Below are positions 57,372-64,000 of a DNA stretch of 64,000 bases, in pieces. Under the pieces are notes generated by a model, which was not told the origin of the DNA, ran no database searches, and was given only the letters and a program-made list of their open reading frames with translations. Within the stretch, counting starts at the first letter, position 1; every line of letters begins with the position of its first letter. Made by a program: the position numbers and the translations under genes. This stretch comes from Rhizobium mesoamericanum STM3625 (GTDB taxonomy: Bacteria > Pseudomonadota > Alphaproteobacteria > Rhizobiales > Rhizobiaceae): NCBI RefSeq assembly GCF_000312665.1, contig NZ_HF536772.1:2667673-2731672 (forward strand), written 5' to 3'.

Positions 57372-58667
57372 CTACTTCGCCTGCGAGGTGGCGTCGGTGA
57401 TCACGGCGTCGTTTTCTTTCAGCTCGCCGGAAACGATCTGCGTGAATTGCCCGTCGGAGGACCCTACCTGGATGATCGCGGCCACAGGTTTGCCTGCTTT
57501 CAGTACCCAAACGCGCCGTTTGGATCCAGTCAGGGTCTCACCCTGGTTACCACTCCGTGGCCCCATACGAGGTGGTCTCAACAAGCCGAAGATGCCGCGA
57601 CTGCGCGGAGGGCCTGCCGTCGGGGGAGCATAGCGAAGCGCCGAATTTGGAAGCATCAGGGTATTCTTGACTGCCTCGACGGTAACGTCAGCAGTGGCCG
57701 TCATGCCCGGACGCAGCAACAAATCAGCGTTATCGACCGACAGGATCGCCTTGTAGGTCACTACATTGTTGGTCGTCTCGGAAGCGAATCGGATCTGCTT
57801 GATCTCGGCCGGAAACGTCCGATTGGGATAGGCATCGACTGTGAACGTTGCCTTCTGGCCGACCGCGATCTGGCCTACATCAGCCTCGTCGACATCGACC
57901 TGAAGCTCCATCTTCCTCAGATCACCGGCGATGACGAATAGGACGGGTGCTGAGAGCGACGCCGCGACCGTCGCACCGGGGTCGACGGAACGAGTGAGAA
58001 CTACGCCGTTGATCGGCGAGACGATCTTTGCCTTAGCGAGGTTAACTTCGGCGAGCCGGAGGTCGGCCTCAGCAGAGAGCACCGCGGCAACGTTGATGTC
58101 CTTTGCAGCCACGGCCGAATCGAATTTATATCGCGCATCCTCGAGGCTCTGTTGCGTGGACACATTGCTTTGAACCAGGTTGCGAGAGCGCTGGAACGAG
58201 CTCTGTGCCGACTCGAGATCGGCTGTCGCCTTCACGACGTTTGCTTTGGCCGAATCAAGTTTTGCACGCGAACTCTTGACGTCGGCTTCAAGCTTGTTCG
58301 TATCGAGAGCGGCTAGGACTTCACCCGCCTTGACTTCGCTGTTGTAGTCGACGTTGACGTCGCGAACCGTTCCGGACAACTCGCTTGATATATCCACTTG
58401 CTCGGTCGGCTGAACGGATCCCGTTGCTGTAACCAGCACAGTCAGATCGCCGCGTTTGATGGGCTGAGTAGCGTAGCTGTATTGGTTGCTCTCTTGCCGC
58501 GAATAGAAGTAGGCCAGTCCAGCGGCTGCCAGGACCAGTAGAAGCAGTCCCAACAGTCGACCACGCCAGCGACCCTTGGACTGTTTGCGTGAGGCAGCAA
58601 GAACGGTCGCCAGATCGGCGCCCGCCTTCATCGGCTTGGTTTCGTGCATATTCTGGACGTCGTTCAT
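57372..58667 (-). CDS. MacA-type periplasmic adaptor (HlyD family)
   Basis: This 431-residue adaptor has an N-terminal membrane anchor (LLGLLLLVLAAAGLAYFY near residues 40-57). A split lipoyl domain follows (DLTVLVTATGSVQPTEQVDISSELSG and IVSPINGVVLTRSVDPGATV) around an alpha-helical hairpin, then beta-barrel and membrane-proximal domains. An unusual Pro/Arg/Gly-rich insert (PPTAGPPRSRG to PPRMGPRSGNQG) lies near residues 340-370. ATG at 58667 is used; a TTG five codons upstream is possible. It is the first gene of the MacAB-like export operon; the substrate is unknown. Confidence 0.88.
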   Translation of the reverse strand: MNDVQNMHETKPMKAGADLATVLAASRKQSKGRWRGRLLGLLLLVLAAAGLAYFYSRQESNQYSYATQPIKRGDLTVLVTATGSVQPTEQVDISSELSGTVRDVNVDYNSEVKAGEVLAALDTNKLEADVKSSRAKLDSAKANVVKATADLESAQSSFQRSRNLVQSNVSTQQSLEDARYKFDSAVAAKDINVAAVLSAEADLRLAEVNLAKAKIVSPINGVVLTRSVDPGATVAASLSAPVLFVIAGDLRKMELQVDVDEADVGQIAVGQKATFTVDAYPNRTFPAEIKQIRFASETTNNVVTYKAILSVDNADLLLRPGMTATADVTVEAVKNTLMLPNSALRYAPPTAGPPRSRGIFGLLRPPRMGPRSGNQGETLTGSKRRVWVLKAGKPVAAIIQVGSSDGQFTQIVSGELKENDAVITDATSQAK

Positions 58668-58683
58668 TCCGGCCCCGATCAAC

Positions 58684-58997
58684 GTGTTGCCAACGCAGCC
58701 TTCAGCAAGATGACCATCTCGAAACTGAACGGCAGATTAGCATCGGCCCGGATTGGCACGAAATGGTCGTGGAACGAAATGAAATCTTGGTAATGATAGT
58801 TTAGTTTTCCTCAGGATCTGCAGCAGCATCTGCTTCGCAGTGCCGCCAGTACCGACCTTCGCAAGAGATCGCCCGCCGCCGAATTGTATCTCTCGCGCGG
58901 CGCGTGACGGTTGGACCGTCCGCGGTTAAATGGTCGCCCCCAACTCATGTGGCGCGCAGTCGAGTCGGTTTCCTCCCGCATGCGCGCAATAGAATCA
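58684..58997. other. intergenic region with no gene seen
   Basis: About 310 bp upstream of the MacA-type gene. It should contain that operon's promoter. Short frames on both strands lack ribosome sites and homology. Confidence 0.4.
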
Positions 58998-59183
58998 TCA
59001 GTGAGCCGGCAGACGACGCTTGGCGGCCATCAGCAGATCAAGCTCCGTGGCAGATGGCCCGAACTTTTCATAGAGCCGCTTTGCTTCGCTCTCCTCCAGG
59101 CGATATTTCCTGGCAAACTCACCGAGACTATAAGGTCGCCCTCGCAACACTTTTCGGGTCGCCGGTGCAGTCACGCTGGTCAT
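58998..59183 (-). CDS. 61-residue small protein, possibly DUF3606-like
   Basis: The frame MTSVTAPATRKVLRGRPYSL continues GEFARKYRLEESEAKRLYEKFGPSATELDLLM, a compact helical protein. The spacing resembles DUF3606 (a Y-x4-FA-x-K block followed by a G-x-S-x4-LD block), but the match is weak. AAGGAG 6 bases before the ATG at 59183 supports translation. It stands alone between the export operon and the tRNA gene. Confidence 0.6.
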   Translation of the reverse strand: MTSVTAPATRKVLRGRPYSLGEFARKYRLEESEAKRLYEKFGPSATELDLLMAAKRRLPAH

Positions 59184-59363
59184 TCGTATTCTCCTTGGTT
59201 GCATAAGGTCTAGCTAGAGCATCGCGTGACTTTGTGAAGACGTTGAGCAGTCTCCGGAAGGGTTTGATTCGATTAAATTTTTTTTGGGAACCTTCTGACA
59301 CCTCATGCATTTATAAGGCGAGATTGTGAGCCGCGCCAAGCGGACGCGGCGGCGCGAAGGGAT

Positions 59364-59478
59364 GCCCGGATTTTTCCGCTTTCCCCGGGCGGCCAACCAA
59401 ACGGCAAACTAGCTTTCGCCCGGTTCATGATCTCGTTTCCCCCAACTTTTACAAAGCGCCTTCGGGCGCTTTTCTTTT
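59364..59478 (+). ncRNA. candidate small RNA or riboregulator ending at an intrinsic terminator
   Basis: No protein gene on the plus strand leads into the terminator at 59453-59478. Upstream are three mutually complementary blocks: GCCCGG (59364-59369), CCGGGCG (59385-59391) and CGCCCGG (59417-59423). The middle block can pair with either neighbour, giving alternative stems. A CU-rich unpaired stretch (CTCGTTTCCCCCAAC) then precedes the terminator. This layout resembles trans-acting sRNAs. The 5' end and promoter are not defined, so the left boundary is only the first pairing block. Confidence 0.4.
59453..59478 (+). terminator. intrinsic terminator with UUCG tetraloop
   Basis: AAAGCGCC, loop TTCG, GGCGCTTT, followed by a T-rich run to 59478 (TTCTTTT). 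It is a textbook plus-strand terminator without an upstream protein gene in that orientation. Confidence 0.8.
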
Positions 59479-59660
59479 GTGACCGTCAATGTTCACGAGC
59501 CCGTCGACTAGACCCATGCGCCTCGGCGAGCTGGGTTTTGAGCCCGAGGCGCAAGAAATGTGCCTAATGCGAAGGAAACAGATGATTTTTTGGTTGACCG
59601 CAATGGGGCACCTGCATATGTTCCGCGCACTTCCAGACGGGCGTGCTGCCCGGCAATTGG

Positions 59661-59736
59661 GAGAGCGTAGCTCAGCCGGTAGAGCAACTGACTTTTAATC
59701 AGTAGGTCTCGGGTTCGAACCCCGACGCTCTCACCA
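59661..59736 (+). tRNA. tRNA-Lys (anticodon UUU)
   Basis: The acceptor stem GAGAGCG pairs with CGCTCTC, the D-arm contains TAGCTCAGCCGGTAGAGCA, and the anticodon stem ACTGA/TCAGT encloses CTTTTAA with anticodon TTT. The T-arm contains GGGTTCGAACCCC. The discriminator A and an encoded CCA complete 76 bases. It decodes AAA and AAG. Confidence 0.97.
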
Positions 59737-60041
59737 AATTAATTAAGAAAAACAATGAATTGCATAACTGGCCGGGAGCGCCAGAGGTGAGGAATCGCGT
59801 TCACGGGCACAAACGCGGGCACACGCGAGTTTGTGGGCACGCCGCCCGTTGTCCTCACCGTGTCCCATGTTTCGCTCGCGACCCTATCCCGGACGACAAC
59901 CAACCAATGCCGCGAACCATCCGCCGAGGTTTTCCTGAAGGCGGCGGGCTTGCCCATCGTAAGATGAGCCGGTACGCGGGCCCGGAAGGTTCCATGGATG
60001 GCAGCTATCCGCCCAAAGCTGCCTTTTGGTGGCTTCCGCGA
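59737..60041. other. gap downstream of tRNA-Lys, no gene seen
   Basis: About 305 bp without a supported gene. Frames on both strands are short. No integrase was recognised and no second copy of the tRNA 3' end was seen in the window, so an integrated element is not shown. Confidence 0.4.
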
Positions 60042-60968
60042 TCAGCGCGAGATCGCCTGCTCGGCATATCTCGACGGCGGCACGCCGACGAAGCGAGTGA
60101 AGGCTGTGCTGAAGGCACTCGCTGATCCATATCCGATGCGCTCGGCAATTTCCTGTAGTCCGACGTCCCTATGTCTCAGTAGTTTTTTCGCCAAGGCCAT
60201 GCGCCAGGAGATCAGATACTCCATCGGGGTGACGCCCACGATGCGACGAAACCGGTTAAAGAAAACGGAGCGCGACAGCGCCGCCTCCTGTGCCATCTGT
60301 TCAACCGTCCAGTCCTTTGTCGGCTGCTCGTGCAACAGACGGATAGCGGCGGCGAGACGCGGATCGCCAAGACCGCGGAGGATGCCGGCTGGTGCCGTCT
60401 CGCCAGCGGTTGAACGTAGCGCCTCCACGAGAAGCACCTCCAGCAGCCGCGCAAGGATCATGTCGCGCGCCGGTCGCTCCGCGCAAGCCTCGTCCGTAAC
60501 CAGACGAACGAGGGCCGCAAGTCTTTTGTCGTCGCGGATATGAAGAAGTTGTGGCAGGAGGCGGACCAGCAGTGCTGCGTCCGGTGAGGCGAACTCGAAA
60601 TGGCCGACGAGGAGGCGGGCGTTCGTCGGACCGTCGGGATTTCCGTGTCTGGTCTCGCCCGGCAGCATCGTGACGGTCAGGGGATCGCCCCCTGCCTTCG
60701 CCGCCTCCTCCAGGCTCGACATTGTGAATCTGAAGAGCGCGGGAACGAGAACAAAGTCGGCTTCACGCAGGGTCACGGGTGGGTGGCCTTCTACCGTCAG
60801 GAGCGAGCCGCCGTCCAATATCACGCAGTAAAAGGGTTGGCCGTTCTCCTCGCGGGCCACGCGCCAATAACCAGCGCCGCTGACAACCTTCGAGCGCGGT
60901 GCGCTCGGCTGCAAGAGTTCTACCATCTCGGACAAAGGATCACCCAATTGATACTCCTGATAATGCAT
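60042..60968 (-). CDS. AraC-family regulator divergent from an SDR gene
   Basis: This 308-residue protein has an N-terminal cupin-like domain (VSGAGYWRVAREENGQPFYC, ILDGGSLLTVEGHPPVTLREADFVLVPA) and a C-terminal AraC double helix-turn-helix (WTVEQMAQEAALSRSVFFNRFRRIVGVTPMEYL and VGLQEIAERIGYGSASAFSTAF). It matches the group that regulates a nearby short-chain dehydrogenase. The ATG at 60968 (MHYQEYQLGDPLSEMV) is chosen; the frame stays open to 61604 but that part is antisense to the SDR gene. The intergenic space of 75 bp should hold both promoters. Confidence 0.9.
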   Translation of the reverse strand: MHYQEYQLGDPLSEMVELLQPSAPRSKVVSGAGYWRVAREENGQPFYCVILDGGSLLTVEGHPPVTLREADFVLVPALFRFTMSSLEEAAKAGGDPLTVTMLPGETRHGNPDGPTNARLLVGHFEFASPDAALLVRLLPQLLHIRDDKRLAALVRLVTDEACAERPARDMILARLLEVLLVEALRSTAGETAPAGILRGLGDPRLAAAIRLLHEQPTKDWTVEQMAQEAALSRSVFFNRFRRIVGVTPMEYLISWRMALAKKLLRHRDVGLQEIAERIGYGSASAFSTAFTRFVGVPPSRYAEQAISR

Positions 60969-61043
60969 TGCGGACGATCCATTATATACAGTTCTGGGAT
61001 GCGCGGTAGAGTATTCCTGCAATTTCAGCAAAGGAAGAAAGCC

Positions 61044-61793
61044 ATGAAGACTGTCTTCATAACGGGTTGCTCGTCGGGATTTGGATTGGAAATCGCCAAG
61101 TTCTTCCTCGATAAGGGCTGGAGAGTGGTGGCGACCATGCGCACACCACGTGAGGACATCTTGCCGCGTTCGGAAAACCTCAAGGTTCTTGCACTCGACG
61201 TGAAGGATCCCGACAGCATCCGCCAGGCGCTTCGCGACGCTGGTCCGATCGACGTGCTGGTGAACAACGCGGGCATTGGATGGATGAACCCCTTGGAAGG
61301 AACACCGATCGAGACCGTGCGTGATATTTTTGAAACCAATACGTTCGGCGCAATGGCCATAATGCGGGCAGCGTTGCCGCAGTTCAGGGAGCGAAAATCG
61401 GGTGTCATCGTCAATGTCTCGTCCAGCACGACGATGAAACCTCTCCCGCTGCTTTGCGTATACACCGCGAGCAAGGCAGCGATTAACGCCTTCACCGAAT
61501 CCGTTGCGTTGGAACTTGAACCCTTCAACGTCCGGGTCAGGATCGTGCTTCCGGGCCGCTCTCCCGAAACCAGCTTCAGCGCTACTGCACGCTCCCGCGT
61601 GCAAGGTCAGGGCGATATTCCAGAAGCTTATTCTTCGTATGTCGCGGCTCTTTTCGCTGCACGCGGGCAGCAGCAGGATGCCGACGTGACGCGACCAGCG
61701 GATGTGGTCGAAGCCGTCTGGCGTGCCGCGACCGATCCGTCAGCGCCGATGCGCATCCCTGCCGGCGCGGATGCACTGGCATTGGCTACGTAG
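61044..61793 (+). CDS. short-chain dehydrogenase/reductase
   Basis: This 249-residue classical SDR has cofactor motif TGCSSGFG at 7-14, NNAG at 74-77, catalytic Ser127, Tyr140 and Lys144 (YTASK), and a Rossmann fold throughout. Arg33 after the second strand suggests NADP(H). The PG motif appears as LPGRSPET. The substrate is unknown. AAAGGAAG 7 bases before the ATG at 61044 fixes the start; longer frames run into the AraC gene on the other strand. The divergent AraC regulator probably controls it. Confidence 0.9.
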   Translation: MKTVFITGCSSGFGLEIAKFFLDKGWRVVATMRTPREDILPRSENLKVLALDVKDPDSIRQALRDAGPIDVLVNNAGIGWMNPLEGTPIETVRDIFETNTFGAMAIMRAALPQFRERKSGVIVNVSSSTTMKPLPLLCVYTASKAAINAFTESVALELEPFNVRVRIVLPGRSPETSFSATARSRVQGQGDIPEAYSSYVAALFAARGQQQDADVTRPADVVEAVWRAATDPSAPMRIPAGADALALAT

Positions 61794-62209
61794 TTTCGTC
61801 CCAAGAGCATACAGGACTGCGCACGTGGTCCTGTATTCGGCTCATCGAAGCAAAAGTTCTGGCACTGTCAGACCCCGACGGTCTCGCCACGAAATCAAAG
61901 GCTTAGTAGATGTTGGAAGCGGCGGGTGCGTTATGCAACCTCTCAGCTCGGCTGTCTGATTAACGACACGAGCCATATCCTCTGATCGCGAGTTGCAGCG
62001 CACTCTGGAATGATCACGAAGAGTAATGAGTATTCCGTCGCAGGAGTGCGAGAAAGCGTTGAGATTCTCCCCCGTACGTATTCAAATTCATCGCATTCGC
62101 CCGCGACCCCTGCAGATAGGATCGCCCGGTGCGGGCAGATGCTGGCTTTCGTCTTGTCACCTGTCCGCAGGTTGTTTCGTGTTGTCCCCGTTACCGATAC
62201 GACACATTA
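61794..62209. other. intergenic region with no gene seen
   Basis: About 415 bp between the SDR gene and a small minus-strand gene. Short plus-strand frames near 62010-62325 overlap each other and lack ribosome sites. No repeat or RNA gene was recognised. Confidence 0.4.
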
Positions 62210-62416
62210 TCAATGTGACGTCGCCTTCCGGCTGGCCAAAAGCAGAATGTAGTCGTCTGCCGCATCCGCTATTGCCATTGCCACTTCCGCCGGCGCCCAC
62301 CCCTTTTGCTGCGCATCACGGATGATCTGATGGAGTGCGGGCTCAACATCAGCACGGCAGTCGAGCAGACGTTGATCGTGAGTAGTGTCATTGCTAACGG
62401 TCTGTAGATCAATCAT
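62210..62416 (-). CDS. 68-residue hypothetical protein
   Basis: The frame MIDLQTVSNDTTHDQRLLDC continues ALHQIIRDAQQKGWAPAEVAMAIADAADDYILLLASR, a helical protein with a pattern seen in small rhizobial proteins of unknown function. GAGAGGGG lies about 8 bases before the ATG at 62416, supporting translation. No membrane helix or signal peptide is seen. It stands alone. Confidence 0.6.
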   Translation of the reverse strand: MIDLQTVSNDTTHDQRLLDCRADVEPALHQIIRDAQQKGWAPAEVAMAIADAADDYILLLASRKATSH

Positions 62417-63170
62417 GGCTAGAACCCCTCTCTCATGTGAAGGAAGCTACCATGACATAGATTGCAGGTTGAGCAAGCAAATGCTTAAAGAAAGGCGCGA
62501 TTTCGTTGAGAATGAGCTTTTTCGATTACACATGCGACGTCGGCAAAACGATTTACGGCATAATCAACCTTTGAACCGTCATCCGAGCGCCGCCGTTCTT
62601 GTGAGTTACCTGCGATGTCCACGTGCTTATGCCGGAGCAAAGTTGACTGCAATTGGTATTGATCGTACCCGGCTGATATGATGGACAGTATGGAAATTGG
62701 TATGCATCGTTGCGGCGGTCAAAGAAGGTAACCTTCGCCGCCGGCCTCATGCGGCAGACTGGCCGCCTATATCGCTGAAAGATCTATGTGTCGAAAATGC
62801 GCACTGGGAGGGCGTTACGCTGGATCAGCGTACTCGACAAAGCGTCGAGTGATTTTCTAAAAACGTCTGCTGGTTGTATTATCTTGACTCCACTGATTGT
62901 TGTCGTCATTCGGCATCGTCGGACGGACGAAACCTGAAGAATTCTTTGCCGCCGCCTTTATGTTCAGTCGAATACATTTGTGTTGCGAAAGCAAACGGAT
63001 CGCCTATCTTTTCGCGGGGAATTGAGCCTGCGTACAGGCACTAACATTTGCGTCGCGAGCCTGTATTCAGCGAAGTCACGAACTCTCGTACGGAGTACCG
63101 CTTGACTCTCATAAATGGCCCAATTCTGCCCTGAGCGCTGACTTCGTAGTTTCTCTGGAGGGAAGATCAT
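62417..63170. other. 750-bp gene-poor region
   Basis: Base composition is more AT-rich than the rest of the window. Open frames on both strands are short and without recognised domains or ribosome sites. No transposase remnant, tRNA or clear inverted repeat was identified. It may be eroded accessory DNA. Confidence 0.4.
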
Positions 63171-63422
63171 ATGGAAGACGCAGGCGTAGGTTGGGTGGCC
63201 GCAATCATTATCGGCGGTATCGCCGGGTGGCTCGCGGAAAAGTTCATGCACAGCAATATGGGGCTGTTGATGAACATTATCTTGGGAGTTGTGGGCGCGA
63301 TCGTCGCCAATGCCATACTCTCGGGATTGGGAATCGTGCTTGCCGGCTGGCTGGGATATCTGGTTGCAGGTTTTGTCGGCGCTTGCCTGCTCATTGCTGT
63401 CGGGCGGGTCATCCGCCGCTAG
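63171..63422 (+). CDS. GlsB/YeaQ/YmgE family membrane protein
   Basis: This 83-residue protein has three hydrophobic glycine-rich segments: VGWVAAIIIGGIAGWLAEKF, LLMNIILGVVGAIVANAIL and GIVLAGWLGYLVAGFVGACLLIAVGRVI. This is the transglycosylase-associated (GlsB/YeaQ/YmgE) family, often induced by stress. GGAGGGAAG lies before the ATG at 63171. A weak GCCGGG...CCCGGC stem at 63438-63459 lies after the stop. It converges with the gene at 63486. Confidence 0.87.
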   Translation: MEDAGVGWVAAIIIGGIAGWLAEKFMHSNMGLLMNIILGVVGAIVANAILSGLGIVLAGWLGYLVAGFVGACLLIAVGRVIRR

Positions 63423-63485
63423 GCAACAAAAATCAAAGCCGGGTGCGAACGCGCCCGGCCCTCGCCCGGTCACTGCCGGTCGATG

Positions 63486-63767
63486 TTATCGACGGCTCAT
63501 CAGTCCGAAAAGATAAGCAACACCGGCGGTCACGGCGACCGCGAAGATAGGCTCCTCTCTTATCCTTTCGCGCAAACGCTCCGTCATCACCGAGGCTTCG
63601 TCGGCGACGGCGGTTTTGGCACTTTGGCCAAGTGCCACCACACTTTCCGATAAGCGTGCGAGGTCTTCACGCAATGCGACGACTTGTGCGGAAAGATCGT
63701 CTGCCGCAATCTCCGCCTTCACGCGCGTGGTTGCGGACTGGGCGGAGGCGGTTTTCATATCGGCCAT
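63486..63767 (-). CDS. ElaB/YqjD-like (DUF883) membrane-anchored protein
   Basis: This 93-residue protein starts MADMKTASAQSATTRVKAEI. It has a long amphipathic helix (DDLSAQVVALREDLARLSESV), an RERIREEPIFAVAVTAGVAYLFGLM C-terminal membrane anchor and a terminal SRR. This is the architecture of YqjD/ElaB proteins, which tether ribosomes to the membrane in stationary-phase enterobacteria; the role here is inferred. GAGGAG 6-7 bases before the ATG at 63767 supports this start over an upstream frame to 63905. Confidence 0.8.
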   Translation of the reverse strand: MADMKTASAQSATTRVKAEIAADDLSAQVVALREDLARLSESVVALGQSAKTAVADEASVMTERLRERIREEPIFAVAVTAGVAYLFGLMSRR

Positions 63768-64000
63768 GGTCTGCTCCTCTTTTTCCGGATGCTGTTCAAC
63801 GAATTTATCCTGAGAAAGGTTCCGATATCCGGCATCTTTTGCGGCGTAGGCGCTCACGCATGATAGCAGATATAGCGCAGATGTTTTCGCGCGATAACCC
63901 TTCATTTCCTGCCGGCTTTGTTCTAAGGAACGTCGAATGCTTTGCCCGCGAACGGGCGAATATAATGCGAGGTTTGCGTTTCGATGTTCGATCTTCTGAG

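Noticed and set aside
59661..60041. Integrated element at tRNA-Lys
   Set aside because: No integrase, no excisionase and no repeated tRNA 3' end are visible in the window.
60969..61604. Upstream extension of the AraC gene
   Set aside because: The extra 212 codons are the reverse strand of the SDR gene. The internal ATG gives a normal AraC length.
63964..64000. Start of a gene at the right edge
   Set aside because: Two ATGs (63964 and 63984) open short frames to the window end, but there is no clear ribosome site and too little sequence to judge.

Overview
The window is a GC-rich chromosomal segment of a rhizobial alphaproteobacterium, most likely Rhizobium or a close relative in the Rhizobiaceae. 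The evidence is a phosphatidylcholine synthase (pcs), an alphaproteobacterial GTTC-N7-GTTC LexA box beside uvrA, a glnB-glnA pair behind a sigma-54 promoter, an IalB-family protein, a GyrA with Ala at the quinolone position, and the housekeeping order coaD-ppiA-ppiB-queA-tgt and gyrA/marC/ssb/uvrA. I see no prophage, CRISPR array or intact mobile element.

Layout. (1) 1-5.4 kb: a large dimethylglycine-dehydrogenase-like flavoenzyme sits among decayed insertion-sequence pieces (IS30, IS6 and ISNCY types), a start-less DUF3606-like gene and a 50-bp direct repeat. (2) 5.4-11.4 kb: DUF4864 protein, then a minus-strand run coaD, ppiA, ppiB, queA, tgt (CoA synthesis, two cyclophilins, queuosine modification of tRNA), two tiny membrane proteins behind a 43-bp direct repeat, and a GNAT. 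(3) 11.4-22.3 kb: gyrA, marC, a hypothetical gene, ssb, and a translationally coupled uvrA-GNAT-DUF72 set that probably forms an SOS operon; then the NAD(P)HX repair enzyme. (4) 22.3-36.2 kb: glnB-glnA nitrogen control, hspQ, an IalB-like protein, an orphan peptide-type binding protein, a FrnE-like DsbA, sdhE-mfd diverging from recG, and an LLM flavin monooxygenase. (5) 36.4-47 kb: a decayed toxin-antitoxin pair, GNAT, DUF502, glmS, glmU, and a YtfQRT-YjfF-type sugar ABC transporter with its own FadR-type GntR regulator. (6) 47-58.7 kb: a BMP-type (nucleoside-like) ABC transporter in line behind pcs and a quinone oxidoreductase, divergent fpr, a GntR gene broken by an early TAG, and a MacAB-like export system. 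(7) 58.7-64 kb: a looser accessory stretch with a candidate small RNA, tRNA-Lys(UUU), a divergent AraC/SDR pair and small stress-type membrane proteins.

Functionally the window is dominated by DNA maintenance and repair (gyrA, ssb, uvrA, mfd, recG), nitrogen and amino-sugar metabolism (glnBA, glmS, glmU) and solute transport. The clearest regulatory readings are the LexA box before uvrA, the sigma-54 site before glnB and a FadR-like palindrome before ytfQ. I found no convincing new multi-gene defence or biosynthetic system. The items most worth following are the candidate riboregulator near 59.3-59.5 kb, the Tgt zinc-site substitutions, the SOS-linked GNAT/DUF72 genes, and the repeat-plus-small-membrane-protein cluster at 10.0-10.75 kb.
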